A program made the position numbers and the translations under genes. Source: an uncultured Clostridia bacterium (GTDB lineage: Bacteria > Bacillota > Clostridia > TANB77 > CAG-508). From it: 5,612 nucleotides of DNA. The notes beneath the pieces were generated by a model. That model was given only the letters and a program-made list of their open reading frames with translations. It was not told the DNA's origin and made no database searches. The stretch is from the NCBI GenBank assembly GCA_934177555.1, contig CAKPPL010000075.1, forward strand, positions 1 through 5,612, read 5' to 3'. Positions 1-5,612 of this stretch are shown piece after piece; the stretch's first letter is position 1, and every line of letters begins with the position of its first letter.

Positions 1-60
1 ATTTTCAATTATTCCTATTGTTTTTAAATCTTTATTTTTATTGACTATTAATTCTATCAT
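1..60 (-). CDS. Start of a gene downstream of pth, possibly ribonuclease E/G family (partial)
   Basis: Only the first 20 codons are present, reading MIELIVNKNKDLKTIGIIEN, and the frame stays open to the window edge. The start is supported by a Shine-Dalgarno-like AAAGG about 7-8 nt upstream of the ATG, just after the pth stop codon. The 13-nt gap to pth implies translation from the same mRNA. The N-terminal pattern (hydrophobic strand, N/K-rich turn, LKTIGIIEN) resembles the opening strand of ribonuclease E/G proteins in Firmicutes, which often reads 'LRVAIKENG'. That identification is from memory of the family and rests on very little sequence: the S1 domain and catalytic residues lie outside the window. 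Certainty that this is a real gene is high; certainty about the product is low. Confidence 0.45.
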   Translation of the reverse strand, partial: MIELIVNKNKDLKTIGIIEN

Positions 61-73
61 GTTTTCTACCTTT

Positions 74-631
74 CTAATTCATCTTGTTCATAGCTTTATC
101 AATACCATTTTTTAGTATTTCAATTACTGCTTTTGCTGCTTTCTCAGCTCCTTGATCTAATATTATTTTTTCTTCGTCAGGAATTGAACCTATTACATAG
201 TTTATTTGGTCTCCGGGATATTGTGGTCTCCCTATTCCTATTCGTATTCGTGGAAATTCTTCTGTTCCTAAATTGGCTATTATTGATTTTATACCATTAT
301 GTCCTCCACTACTTCCTTTTTTTCTTATCTTTATTTTTCCTGGTTCTATGTCCATGTCATCATATATTATTATTATTTGCTTTTTTTCTATTTTATAGAA
401 TTTGACAAATTCTTTTATACAATCACCACTTAAGTTCATATATGTTTGTGGTTTTAATAGTATTACTTGTTCTCCTTCTATTTGTGTCTTTTCATATAAT
501 CCTTGAAATTTACTTTTGGTTATTTCTATTTTATATTCATTTGCTATTTTGTTTATGGCATTAAATCCCATATTATGTCTTGTTTTTCCATATTCTTGTT
601 CTGGGTTGCCTAATCCTACTATTAAATACAT
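74..631 (-). CDS. pth: Peptidyl-tRNA hydrolase (Pth)
   Basis: This cytoplasmic enzyme hydrolyses the ester bond of peptidyl-tRNAs released from stalled ribosomes and so recycles tRNA. The 185-residue protein has the usual length for the bacterial Pth family (E. coli about 194). Visible landmarks are N9 in GLGNP, the catalytic His H19 in KTRHNMGF, M65-N66 in KPQTYMNLSG, D91 in IYDDMDIEPG, N112 in GSSGGHNG, and the later GIGRP motif. These correspond to E. coli N10, H20, M67/N68, D93 and N114, so the active site looks complete. The ATG at 631-629 is chosen because AGAGGA lies 6-7 nt upstream (638-643), and MYLIVGLGNP is the family's standard N-terminus. It has its own likely promoter at 657-685 and is followed after 13 nt by another gene, forming an apparent operon. 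Nothing in the protein looks unusual. Identification is secure. Confidence 0.97.
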   Translation of the reverse strand: MYLIVGLGNPEQEYGKTRHNMGFNAINKIANEYKIEITKSKFQGLYEKTQIEGEQVILLKPQTYMNLSGDCIKEFVKFYKIEKKQIIIIYDDMDIEPGKIKIRKKGSSGGHNGIKSIIANLGTEEFPRIRIGIGRPQYPGDQINYVIGSIPDEEKIILDQGAEKAAKAVIEILKNGIDKAMNKMN

Positions 632-656
632 TGTTTTCCTCTTTTCTTCCTCATAT

Positions 657-685
657 ATTTTACATTGTTTTCCCTATTTTTTCAA
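657..685 (-). promoter_or_regulatory. Probable sigma-A promoter of pth
   Basis: On the minus strand TTGAAA (685-680) is followed by exactly 17 nt and then TAAAAT (662-657), a near-consensus -35/-10 pair. Transcription would start near 650, about 18 nt before the pth ATG, leaving room for the AGAGGA ribosome-binding site. An AAGTAT...ATACTT inverted repeat (684-705) overlaps the -35 edge, but nothing else supports it as an operator. The upstream gene ends in a terminator, so an independent promoter is needed here. Confidence 0.7.
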
Positions 686-746
686 GTATTTTTTTCTATA
701 TACTTATTTTTATTATCACTATTGACCACATATTTCATTTTTTACC

Positions 747-777
747 AAAAATAAAGGCAGTTGACCAGACTGCCTTT
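747..777 (-). terminator. Intrinsic terminator of the C1 peptidase gene
   Basis: On the minus strand a perfect 9-bp stem AAAGGCAGT / ACTGCCTTT encloses a 7-nt loop (CTGGTCA) and is followed by ATTTTT. It begins 9 nt after the TAA stop of the surface peptidase gene. Stem, GC-containing core and U-tract fit a Rho-independent terminator and separate that gene from pth. Confidence 0.88.
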
Positions 778-786
778 GATTTATTC

Positions 787-3700
787 TTATTTTACATATT
801 TATTTAATTCTCTATATCTGATATATAATACAATTCCTATTAATGTTGTTATAATAATAATTGCTATTAAACTTCTTATTCCTGTTTTTGGTAATTCGCC
901 TTTTGCTATTGTTTCATCAGATGAATTTGAGTTATTTATTTTTGCATTATCTAAATATGTTTCTATTTTTACATTTGTATTTAATTCTACTGGTTTTGAA
1001 ATTATTATAGATTGATTTCCACCTTTTATTGCAACTTCTTTTATGTATATATACAATTTTTCTGATTTTGAAACTTCATCATAATTTTGTATATCACTCG
1101 TGTCTATTTTAAATTCCATTTTTCCATCTGCTGTTTTTATATCTTCAATTTCTACCCATTTTTCTATATTTTGTTCATTTTTATTTCCTGATAAATAATA
1201 GTAATATTTATTTTTATCATTATTGTTATTTATTGTTATTCCATCTGCACTTAAATCTATAATTGTATATTCTTTTTTGTTTTTATCGGTAAAAGTATAA
1301 TATTTCATACTATTTATAGTAAATTTTAGATTATCTATATTAGAATTTTCTGGTTTAGCTTCTTCTATTATTTCTATTTCAAGTGTTGTTGTTGTATTTT
1401 GATATGTTATTGTTAAAGTTTGTTTTCCAATTTTACTATTGTCAAACCCCTCTATTTTTATTTGTTCATTTTTCATATCAATTTCTTCACTTGTATTATC
1501 ATTATATTTTACTCTTATTTTTCCATCATCCAAATTTAATTCTTCTTTATTTTCTATATATTTTAATTTTGATGGTGTTTGGCTAACTTCTATTGAAACT
1601 ATTTTTTTCTTTTCAACTGTAATTGGTTGTTCTACTTTTTTTCCTTCATATTCTATTGTTATAGTTGTTTGTGTTTCTGTTAAATTTGTTCCATTTGTTA
1701 TTGTGTATTCTACTATTTCTTCTTCAGAGCCATCTTGAAACTCTCCTGTTACTATCATTCCTGTTTTGTCAAAATTTTGTCCTTCAACATATTGTTTTTT
1801 ATTTGGCTCTTTAGTTATTTTTATATTTAGTAATGGATTTGGTGTAACTGTTATTTCTTGTTCTATACTTTTTTCTTTATATGTTATTGTTACTTTTGTT
1901 TGATTAGCTTTTAAATTATTTCCATTTGTTATTGTGTAATCTGATATTTCTTGTTTATTTCCATTTTTGTATGTTGCTTCTATTATCATTCCAGTTTTAT
2001 CAAAACTTTGTCCTTCTTTATATTCTGTTTTTGTTGGTGGTGTTTTTATATTTAAGCTTACTATTGTATTTTTTTCAACAGTAATTGGTTGTTCTATACT
2101 TTTTCCTTCATATTGTATTGTTACACTTTTTTGGTTTTCTTTTAAATTTGTTCCATTTAGAATATTGTAACTTGAATCATCTAATACTACAACTGGTGTA
2201 TTTTTACTATTGTAATATGCTTTTATTATCATTCCTGTTTTATCAAAATTTTCACCCTCATAATATGATGTTTTATTTGGTGGTGTTTCTATTTCTATTT
2301 TTTGTAATGTATTATCATATATTTTTGAAACGGTAAAGGCTTTTATTGATGAATTACAATCTGGCAAATTTCCATTTGTATCATCATAAAATGTGCCTAA
2401 ATCTTCCCAACTATTGCTCACAAAACCATTTTCAACTGTATAAAAACATTTTCCTTTTTCAGCATTTACTACATTCCAACAATTTATTAAACTTTTAGAA
2501 TCAATTTCCTTTCCAGTAGTTTTTTTATAATATTCTACATAATTACATTCTGTTGAAATATTTAGTGCATCATTTCTTTTTCCTTGAATTTCAACAACTA
2601 CTACAAATTTATTTTCTGTTATTTCTATTGGTTTTGAAAATTCCATAGTATGATATCCTGCATCAAAAGTTTCACTTTCTCCTGCTTTTAATTGAACGAG
2701 TTGTAAGTTATTTTTACTTTTACTCTCACCATTTGGATTTACATATACTTTGCAAGTAACTGTTTCAGGTGTTGATATTGATACTTGTGTTAAATATTCC
2801 TTTGAATTTGTATTTTTTTCAAATATATTAGCTAAATATATTTTATTTTTTATAAATGTAATTGGTACATTGGTTCCAAATTTATTATATTGATATATAT
2901 TCTCATAGTCTGTACTGTTTTCAGATTTATATATTCCTAATAAACTTGAATATATTTTAGCATCTTCATAAGAAACATATAAATATCCATCATCATTATG
3001 TGGAATTCTTACCTTTTCATTTTCTAATATATATCCATTTTTTTGAATACTTTGACTTATTTGATTATCTGGTATTTGGCTAGCTTCTGTTATTCCTACA
3101 CTTTCATAATATGATTTGTTTGATTCAAATAAAATATTTCTATATTCATCTATTGTAATACTCCATTCTGCATTTGTACCATGTGAGTCTTTTACTATCC
3201 AAGCTCCTTTATTTGTTGGTTTCATTCCTTCTGAAAAGTTCTCTATACTATAATCATCATCCCATCCAACTATTAAGACTGCATGATTTGAAATATATGT
3301 ATTTGCATTATTACAATATACTGCTCCTGTTATTCTATTTAAACTTTTATCTGTTGAGTCTACTGGTTCATGTATTCCTGTACTAATTCCTCCATTATTT
3401 TTTATAAATTCTTTAAGTTTATTTTTTTCTTCTGATATTGTTGATGGAAATTCTGTTGTATCATATATTTCACTTATAACTTCTTTATTTTGAATTTCTT
3501 TTACTTCTATTTTCTCTGTTGAATTTTTAAATGGCATATCTTTTTCAGCTATTGCACCAGTTCCATTTGTTAAATATGCTAATGCTAAACTATTGCTTCC
3601 TCCAGCATCAATTTCTCTATAAAATCCATTCTCGTTTATTTCATCATTTAAAAATTTTCTTGTTGTTGCATATTCCATATGTCTTTCAGAAAAATCATAA

Positions 3701-4110
3701 TTTTTTACTTCTTTATTATTATAATAATCTTGTAAAGCTAAATTTGTTTCTAAAGCTCCTAAACTTGAAAATGTCCAACAGCTTTCTGTTTCTCTTTGAT
3801 TTTTTATAATCATATTTTCAGGAATATAAGTTTTTAAATTAAATTTATTTGATATTAATGTACTTGATGTTCTAGCCATTTTTAATGGATTGTAAATTTC
3901 TTTTTCTGCTGAATATATTTTATACATTCTTGGCATAATTGATTTTTCTTTTTGTTCTTCTGTTAAGTTTAACCAGTTTTTAAATTCTTCTGAATATTCA
4001 AGTGGTTTTACTAAATTTTCTTTTTCTTCTGCATATACTTGTTGTGTCATAAATCCAATTACTAAAATCATTATAATTATTAGCATTGAAACTTTCTTTT
4101 GTTTTTTCAT
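787..4110 (-). CDS. Secreted LPXTG-anchored C1-family (papain-like) peptidase with lectin-like and Ig-like domains
   Basis: The protein has 1107 residues from the chosen start. Residues 1-27 are a signal peptide (basic start, hydrophobic core, VYA then EE). The papain-like domain spans roughly 92-330, with oxyanion Gln Q105, nucleophile C111 in ESCWTFS, and H276 in NHAVLIVGW. The third triad position, normally Asn in WIVKNSWG, is D308 in WIVKDSHG, so activity is uncertain. Residues ~340-600 resemble the lectin-like domain that often follows clostridial C1 peptidases. Four tandem Ig-like (Big_3-type) repeats cover ~604-924, the last divergent. An unassigned beta-rich segment (~925-1055) precedes the LPKTG sortase signal (1073-1077), a hydrophobic helix and a charged tail. 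Sortase should link the protein to peptidoglycan, displaying the enzyme or lectin outside the cell. The ATG at 4110 has AAGGGG 7 nt upstream; a longer reading from 4185 would begin upstream of the promoter and hide the signal peptide. The substrate is unknown. Confidence 0.9.
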   Translation of the reverse strand: MKKQKKVSMLIIIMILVIGFMTQQVYAEEKENLVKPLEYSEEFKNWLNLTEEQKEKSIMPRMYKIYSAEKEIYNPLKMARTSSTLISNKFNLKTYIPENMIIKNQRETESCWTFSSLGALETNLALQDYYNNKEVKNYDFSERHMEYATTRKFLNDEINENGFYREIDAGGSNSLALAYLTNGTGAIAEKDMPFKNSTEKIEVKEIQNKEVISEIYDTTEFPSTISEEKNKLKEFIKNNGGISTGIHEPVDSTDKSLNRITGAVYCNNANTYISNHAVLIVGWDDDYSIENFSEGMKPTNKGAWIVKDSHGTNAEWSITIDEYRNILFESNKSYYESVGITEASQIPDNQISQSIQKNGYILENEKVRIPHNDDGYLYVSYEDAKIYSSLLGIYKSENSTDYENIYQYNKFGTNVPITFIKNKIYLANIFEKNTNSKEYLTQVSISTPETVTCKVYVNPNGESKSKNNLQLVQLKAGESETFDAGYHTMEFSKPIEITENKFVVVVEIQGKRNDALNISTECNYVEYYKKTTGKEIDSKSLINCWNVVNAEKGKCFYTVENGFVSNSWEDLGTFYDDTNGNLPDCNSSIKAFTVSKIYDNTLQKIEIETPPNKTSYYEGENFDKTGMIIKAYYNSKNTPVVVLDDSSYNILNGTNLKENQKSVTIQYEGKSIEQPITVEKNTIVSLNIKTPPTKTEYKEGQSFDKTGMIIEATYKNGNKQEISDYTITNGNNLKANQTKVTITYKEKSIEQEITVTPNPLLNIKITKEPNKKQYVEGQNFDKTGMIVTGEFQDGSEEEIVEYTITNGTNLTETQTTITIEYEGKKVEQPITVEKKKIVSIEVSQTPSKLKYIENKEELNLDDGKIRVKYNDNTSEEIDMKNEQIKIEGFDNSKIGKQTLTITYQNTTTTLEIEIIEEAKPENSNIDNLKFTINSMKYYTFTDKNKKEYTIIDLSADGITINNNNDKNKYYYYLSGNKNEQNIEKWVEIEDIKTADGKMEFKIDTSDIQNYDEVSKSEKLYIYIKEVAIKGGNQSIIISKPVELNTNVKIETYLDNAKINNSNSSDETIAKGELPKTGIRSLIAIIIITTLIGIVLYIRYRELNKYVK
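1339..2301 (-). repeat. Four tandem Ig-like domain repeats within the surface peptidase
   Basis: Units begin near 2301, 2058, 1827 and 1596 (downward) and are about 81, 77, 77 and 86 codons long. The first three share the pattern P-x-K-x-x-Y-x-E-G-[EQ]-x-FDKTGMI, then NG-[TN]-NL and [QE]-x-ITV, typical of bacterial group-3 Ig-like domains. Similarity is visible in DNA too: the stretches around 1618-1650 and 2080-2112 (encoding YEGK..EQPITVEK) are nearly identical, as are those around 1750, 1985 and 2228 (encoding FDKTGMI). The fourth unit keeps only the overall strand pattern. Such repeats are normally stalks that hold the functional head away from the wall. Confidence 0.88.
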
Positions 4111-4117
4111 ATTTTTT

Positions 4118-4122
4118 CCCCT
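4118..4122 (-). promoter_or_regulatory. Ribosome-binding site that fixes the peptidase start at 4110
   Basis: The minus strand reads AAAAGGGGAAAAAATATG, placing AGGGG 7 nt before the ATG at 4110. The other in-frame ATG at 4128 has its AGGA only about 2 nt away, too close, and the ATG at 4185 lies upstream of the -35 element. The 4110 start also puts the signal peptide at the very N-terminus. Confidence 0.85.
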
Positions 4123-4144
4123 TTTCATCTTCCTTTTTTGTTTT

Positions 4145-4173
4145 ATATTATCAATATATACCAAAAAAGTCAA
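4145..4173 (-). promoter_or_regulatory. Probable sigma-A promoter of the surface peptidase gene
   Basis: On the minus strand TTGACT (4173-4168), a 17-nt spacer and TAATAT (4150-4145) form a strong vegetative promoter. An alternative -10, GATAAT, would have a 15-nt spacer. Transcription would begin near 4138, giving a short leader of about 28 nt ending in the AAGGGG site. No riboswitch or long leader fits this space. Confidence 0.75.
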
Positions 4174-4214
4174 TAAAAACAGCATTTATTTTAATAAAAA
4201 TTGATAGGCAAAAT

Positions 4215-4272
4215 AAAATCCAGCCTACTGGTCGAATTTTCTTTATCTGTAATTCTCCATAGACTGGTTTTT
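4215..4272 (-). terminator. Long imperfect hairpin followed by a T-tract, likely terminator of the variable-protein gene
   Basis: On the minus strand the arms pair as AAAA, one A·A mismatch, CCAGTCTA with TAGGCTGG (one T·G wobble), TGG with CCA across a one-base bulge, then GAATT with AATTC around a 12-nt loop. That is about 20 paired positions in 58 nt. The transcript then continues TTTTATTTT. It lies 26 nt beyond the stop codon of the upstream gene and before the next promoter, the expected place for a terminator. The near-symmetrical AAAA/TTTT flanks mean it could act in both directions. The length and multi-part stem are unusual for a simple terminator, so a structured RNA or a small mobile palindromic repeat are alternatives. 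Confidence 0.6.
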
Positions 4273-4297
4273 ATTAATTATGTTTTTATTAAAAATT

Positions 4298-5612
4298 TTA
4301 ATATTGTACTATATGATGTGGTGTTCCTGTACTGCTTGAAGCTGTTGAGCTTGATTCGATTTGAGCACTAGATTTTAATGTTACTACAGGACGAAGGCTG
4401 ATGGCTTCGTAATCACCATAATCACCATATTCACCATACTTGTAACCAACTGATGAATCAAACATACAAATGCCTCCAAAATAAGAATCCACAGCTCGCA
4501 AATCAAAAGTGGCATAACTGCCATAACAATAAACACTACGTGAAGCTAACCAATATCCTTCTTCTGAACTACTATTCGCTAATACTTTTGTTCCTTCTCC
4601 AAAATTTGCTTCTGTTATTGATGTGTTCCATTCTGTTTGAGTTACTGTTAAATTTCCTTCTGTTGCTTCTCCACTTATATTCGTTGTTAATCCATTTGTA
4701 TATCCATTTTCATTTATATAGTTTTTACTTATTCCCAATGTTCCACTTCCTACTGTATCTAAATTTATTCCTGCTCCTACTTCATATTGATATAAATATG
4801 GATATTTCTTATTATTTTTATATCCACCTGTATATATTTTTGTAGCATTATATTTTGTATTACTATTACTAATAAAATCATCTCTTACACTTGTATTTCC
4901 TGCTTGCTCTAACCAGTATTCAAAGTCTTCTACATTTACACTTCTTGCCTCTATTCCACTTCTGCTATATAATGTTTTACATATATCATTCATTATATAT
5001 ACTCCATTATTATATCCTAATGCACTACTAAAGTATATATTTTGACTTGTTCGTGTTCCTATTATATCCATACTTCCATTTTCATTTATTCTTAGTACTT
5101 GCCATTTCAATATATCTCTTGTGATATCTGATGTATTATTACTACTTCCTGTTATTGTTGATGTCAGTCTATCTTTTGAATATGTTGTTTGTGCTGTTGC
5201 ATCTGGACTGTAGTCTATATAATCTCCTACATTTATTCCTGCTCTATCTGTTGGTGTACTTTGCTCTGGTGTGTCTGGTGTTGTTGGTGTATTTCCTCCA
5301 TTTCCACTATTTGTTGTACTATTTGGTTGCTTTGTGTATGTTACTTGGGTTGTACTTAATGTAATTTCTCCTTTTATATTTGGATATAAATTATTTTGGT
5401 TTTCTTCTCCTGCTTTTAATGAGAACTTTCTGTCTCCATACAACATTGTTATTGTTGTTCCACCAGCTTTATAGTATACATGATATCCATTATTTATTCC
5501 TGTTGTTGGTACATCTGTTGTCTCCTCTGTTACTTCTAATTCTTTTGCTACTATTCCTGCTAATTCTGCTATGTGGGCTGATGGTTGATACCCTGGGTCT
5601 GTTGCCATTTTT
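4298..5612 (-). CDS. Surface/pilin-like protein with a hypervariable-looking C-terminal domain, candidate DGR target (5' partial)
   Basis: At least 436 residues are present, counted from the Met at 5608. The frame stays open to the edge (AAA precedes that ATG), and no signal peptide or ribosome-binding site is visible, so the true start is probably outside the window. Residues 1-94 form an unassigned region, followed by a Thr/Pro/Asn/Ser-rich linker (~95-122). A conserved-looking module follows: GINVGDYIDYSP (124-135), KWQVLRI (168-174), LGYNNGVYIMNDICKTLYS (197-215) and ARSVNVEDFEYWL (221-233). GYWLASR (351-357) leads into a 47-residue Asn-free segment and then LRPVVTLKS (405-413). A 23-residue Ser/Thr-rich tail ends in HHIVQY. 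From memory, proteins with this layout in uncultured Clostridia often begin with a prepilin-type signal, and the C-terminal module resembles C-type-lectin/FGE-like folds used as variable ligand-binding heads. The function is inferred as surface display or adhesion; no enzymatic residues are recognised. Confidence 0.75.
   Translation of the reverse strand, partial: KMATDPGYQPSAHIAELAGIVAKELEVTEETTDVPTTGINNGYHVYYKAGGTTITMLYGDRKFSLKAGEENQNNLYPNIKGEITLSTTQVTYTKQPNSTTNSGNGGNTPTTPDTPEQSTPTDRAGINVGDYIDYSPDATAQTTYSKDRLTSTITGSSNNTSDITRDILKWQVLRINENGSMDIIGTRTSQNIYFSSALGYNNGVYIMNDICKTLYSRSGIEARSVNVEDFEYWLEQAGNTSVRDDFISNSNTKYNATKIYTGGYKNNKKYPYLYQYEVGAGINLDTVGSGTLGISKNYINENGYTNGLTTNISGEATEGNLTVTQTEWNTSITEANFGEGTKVLANSSSEEGYWLASRSVYCYGSYATFDLRAVDSYFGGICMFDSSVGYKYGEYGDYGDYEAISLRPVVTLKSSAQIESSSTASSSTGTPHHIVQY
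4397..4537 (-). other. Candidate DGR variable repeat (VR) in the C-terminal ligand-binding domain
   Basis: These 47 codons (residues 358-404) sit between constant-looking YWLASR and LRPVV blocks. By hand count 37 of 47 codons end in C or T, there are no Asn codons although the rest of the protein is Asn-rich, and Tyr, Gly, Asp and Ser dominate (for example SVYCYGSYATFDLRAV). Coding-strand adenine is 31/141, versus 63/141 in the 141 nt before it and 38/99 after it. Adenine-targeted mutagenic retrohoming converts AAY codons to NNY and would produce exactly these three features. Regularly spaced conserved F, L, R and V positions between variable ones fit a fixed scaffold with exposed variable side chains. 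No template repeat or reverse transcriptase is in the window. The alternative is an ordinary Tyr/Gly-rich domain of the same fold. Confidence 0.55.
4412..4438 (-). repeat. Three 9-bp tandem repeats encoding YG(E/D)
   Basis: On the plus strand atcaccata, atcaccata and ttcaccata follow one another without gaps. On the coding strand they read TATGGTGAA TATGGTGAT TATGGTGAT, giving YGEYGDYGD. The array lies inside the candidate variable segment. Identical codons in each unit suggest recent slipped-strand duplication rather than point mutation. Confidence 0.85.

Noticed and set aside
684..705. AAGTAT/ATACTT inverted repeat near the pth promoter
   Set aside because: It has a 6-bp AT-rich stem with a 10-nt AT-only loop. 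Such repeats are common by chance at this base composition, and nothing else marks it as an operator.
719..770. Recurrent GACCA/TGGTC words in both terminator regions
   Set aside because: The matches are only 5-6 bp and differ in position relative to the stems, so there is no evidence of a shared element.
4111..4185. Upstream in-frame ATG at 4185 extending the surface peptidase by 25 residues
   Set aside because: It lies upstream of the probable -35/-10 pair, has no good ribosome-binding site, and would place a basic, non-conserved stretch before the signal peptide.
4186..4297. Short open frames through the 4215-4272 hairpin (for example a frame reading SLWRITDKENSTSRLDF)
   Set aside because: They have no ribosome-binding site or suitable start and end within a few dozen codons. 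The sequence is better explained by its hairpin structure.
4288..4302. ATTAAAA-A-TTTTAAT palindrome over the stop codon of the variable-protein gene
   Set aside because: A one-base loop cannot form a stable hairpin, and the arms are pure A/T. Chance is sufficient.
133..5474. Plus-strand open frames of about 67-130 codons throughout the window
   Set aside because: They are Leu/Phe/Tyr-rich shadows of the A/G-rich minus-strand genes, with no ribosome-binding sites and no recognisable domains.

Overview
The window comes from an AT-rich, low-GC Gram-positive genome. The coding strand is A/G-rich, the start sites carry strong Shine-Dalgarno sequences, and one protein ends in an LPXTG sortase signal. 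The protein families (a lectin-like C1 peptidase with Ig-like repeats, and a surface protein with a YWLASR...LRPVV C-terminus) fit an anaerobic, probably gut-dwelling, uncultured Clostridia-type Firmicute. That placement is inference. The standard bacterial code is used: no in-frame TGA is seen.

All genes lie on the minus strand, so transcription runs from high to low coordinates. In that order: (1) 5612-4298, the C-terminal ~436 residues of a surface or pilin-like protein whose 5' end is outside the window. (2) A 187-bp gap with a long imperfect hairpin (4215-4272) and a good sigma-A-type promoter (4145-4173). (3) 4110-787, a secreted, wall-anchored papain-family (C1) peptidase with a lectin-like domain and four Ig-like repeats, closed by an intrinsic terminator (747-777). 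(4) A 155-bp gap with a promoter (657-685). (5) 631-74, peptidyl-tRNA hydrolase (pth), a housekeeping gene. (6) 60-1, the first 20 codons of a gene 13 nt behind pth, possibly RNase E/G. The two surface genes appear to be separate transcription units from the pth unit.

The most interesting signal is at the C-terminus of the 5612-4298 gene. Between an invariant-looking YWLASR and LRPVVTLKS lie 47 codons with no asparagine, of which 37 end in C or T. By hand count, coding-strand adenine falls to 31/141 there, against 63/141 in the adjacent upstream stretch and 38/99 downstream. That is the pattern expected of the variable repeat (VR) of a diversity-generating retroelement (DGR), where adenines of AAY codons are randomised by an error-prone reverse transcriptase. 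No reverse transcriptase or template repeat is in the window, so if the reading is right this is a remotely diversified target or its RT lies upstream. The neighbouring gene is a wall-anchored protease-like protein with a lectin-like domain and an altered catalytic triad, so the locus looks like a surface-interaction module next to core genes.
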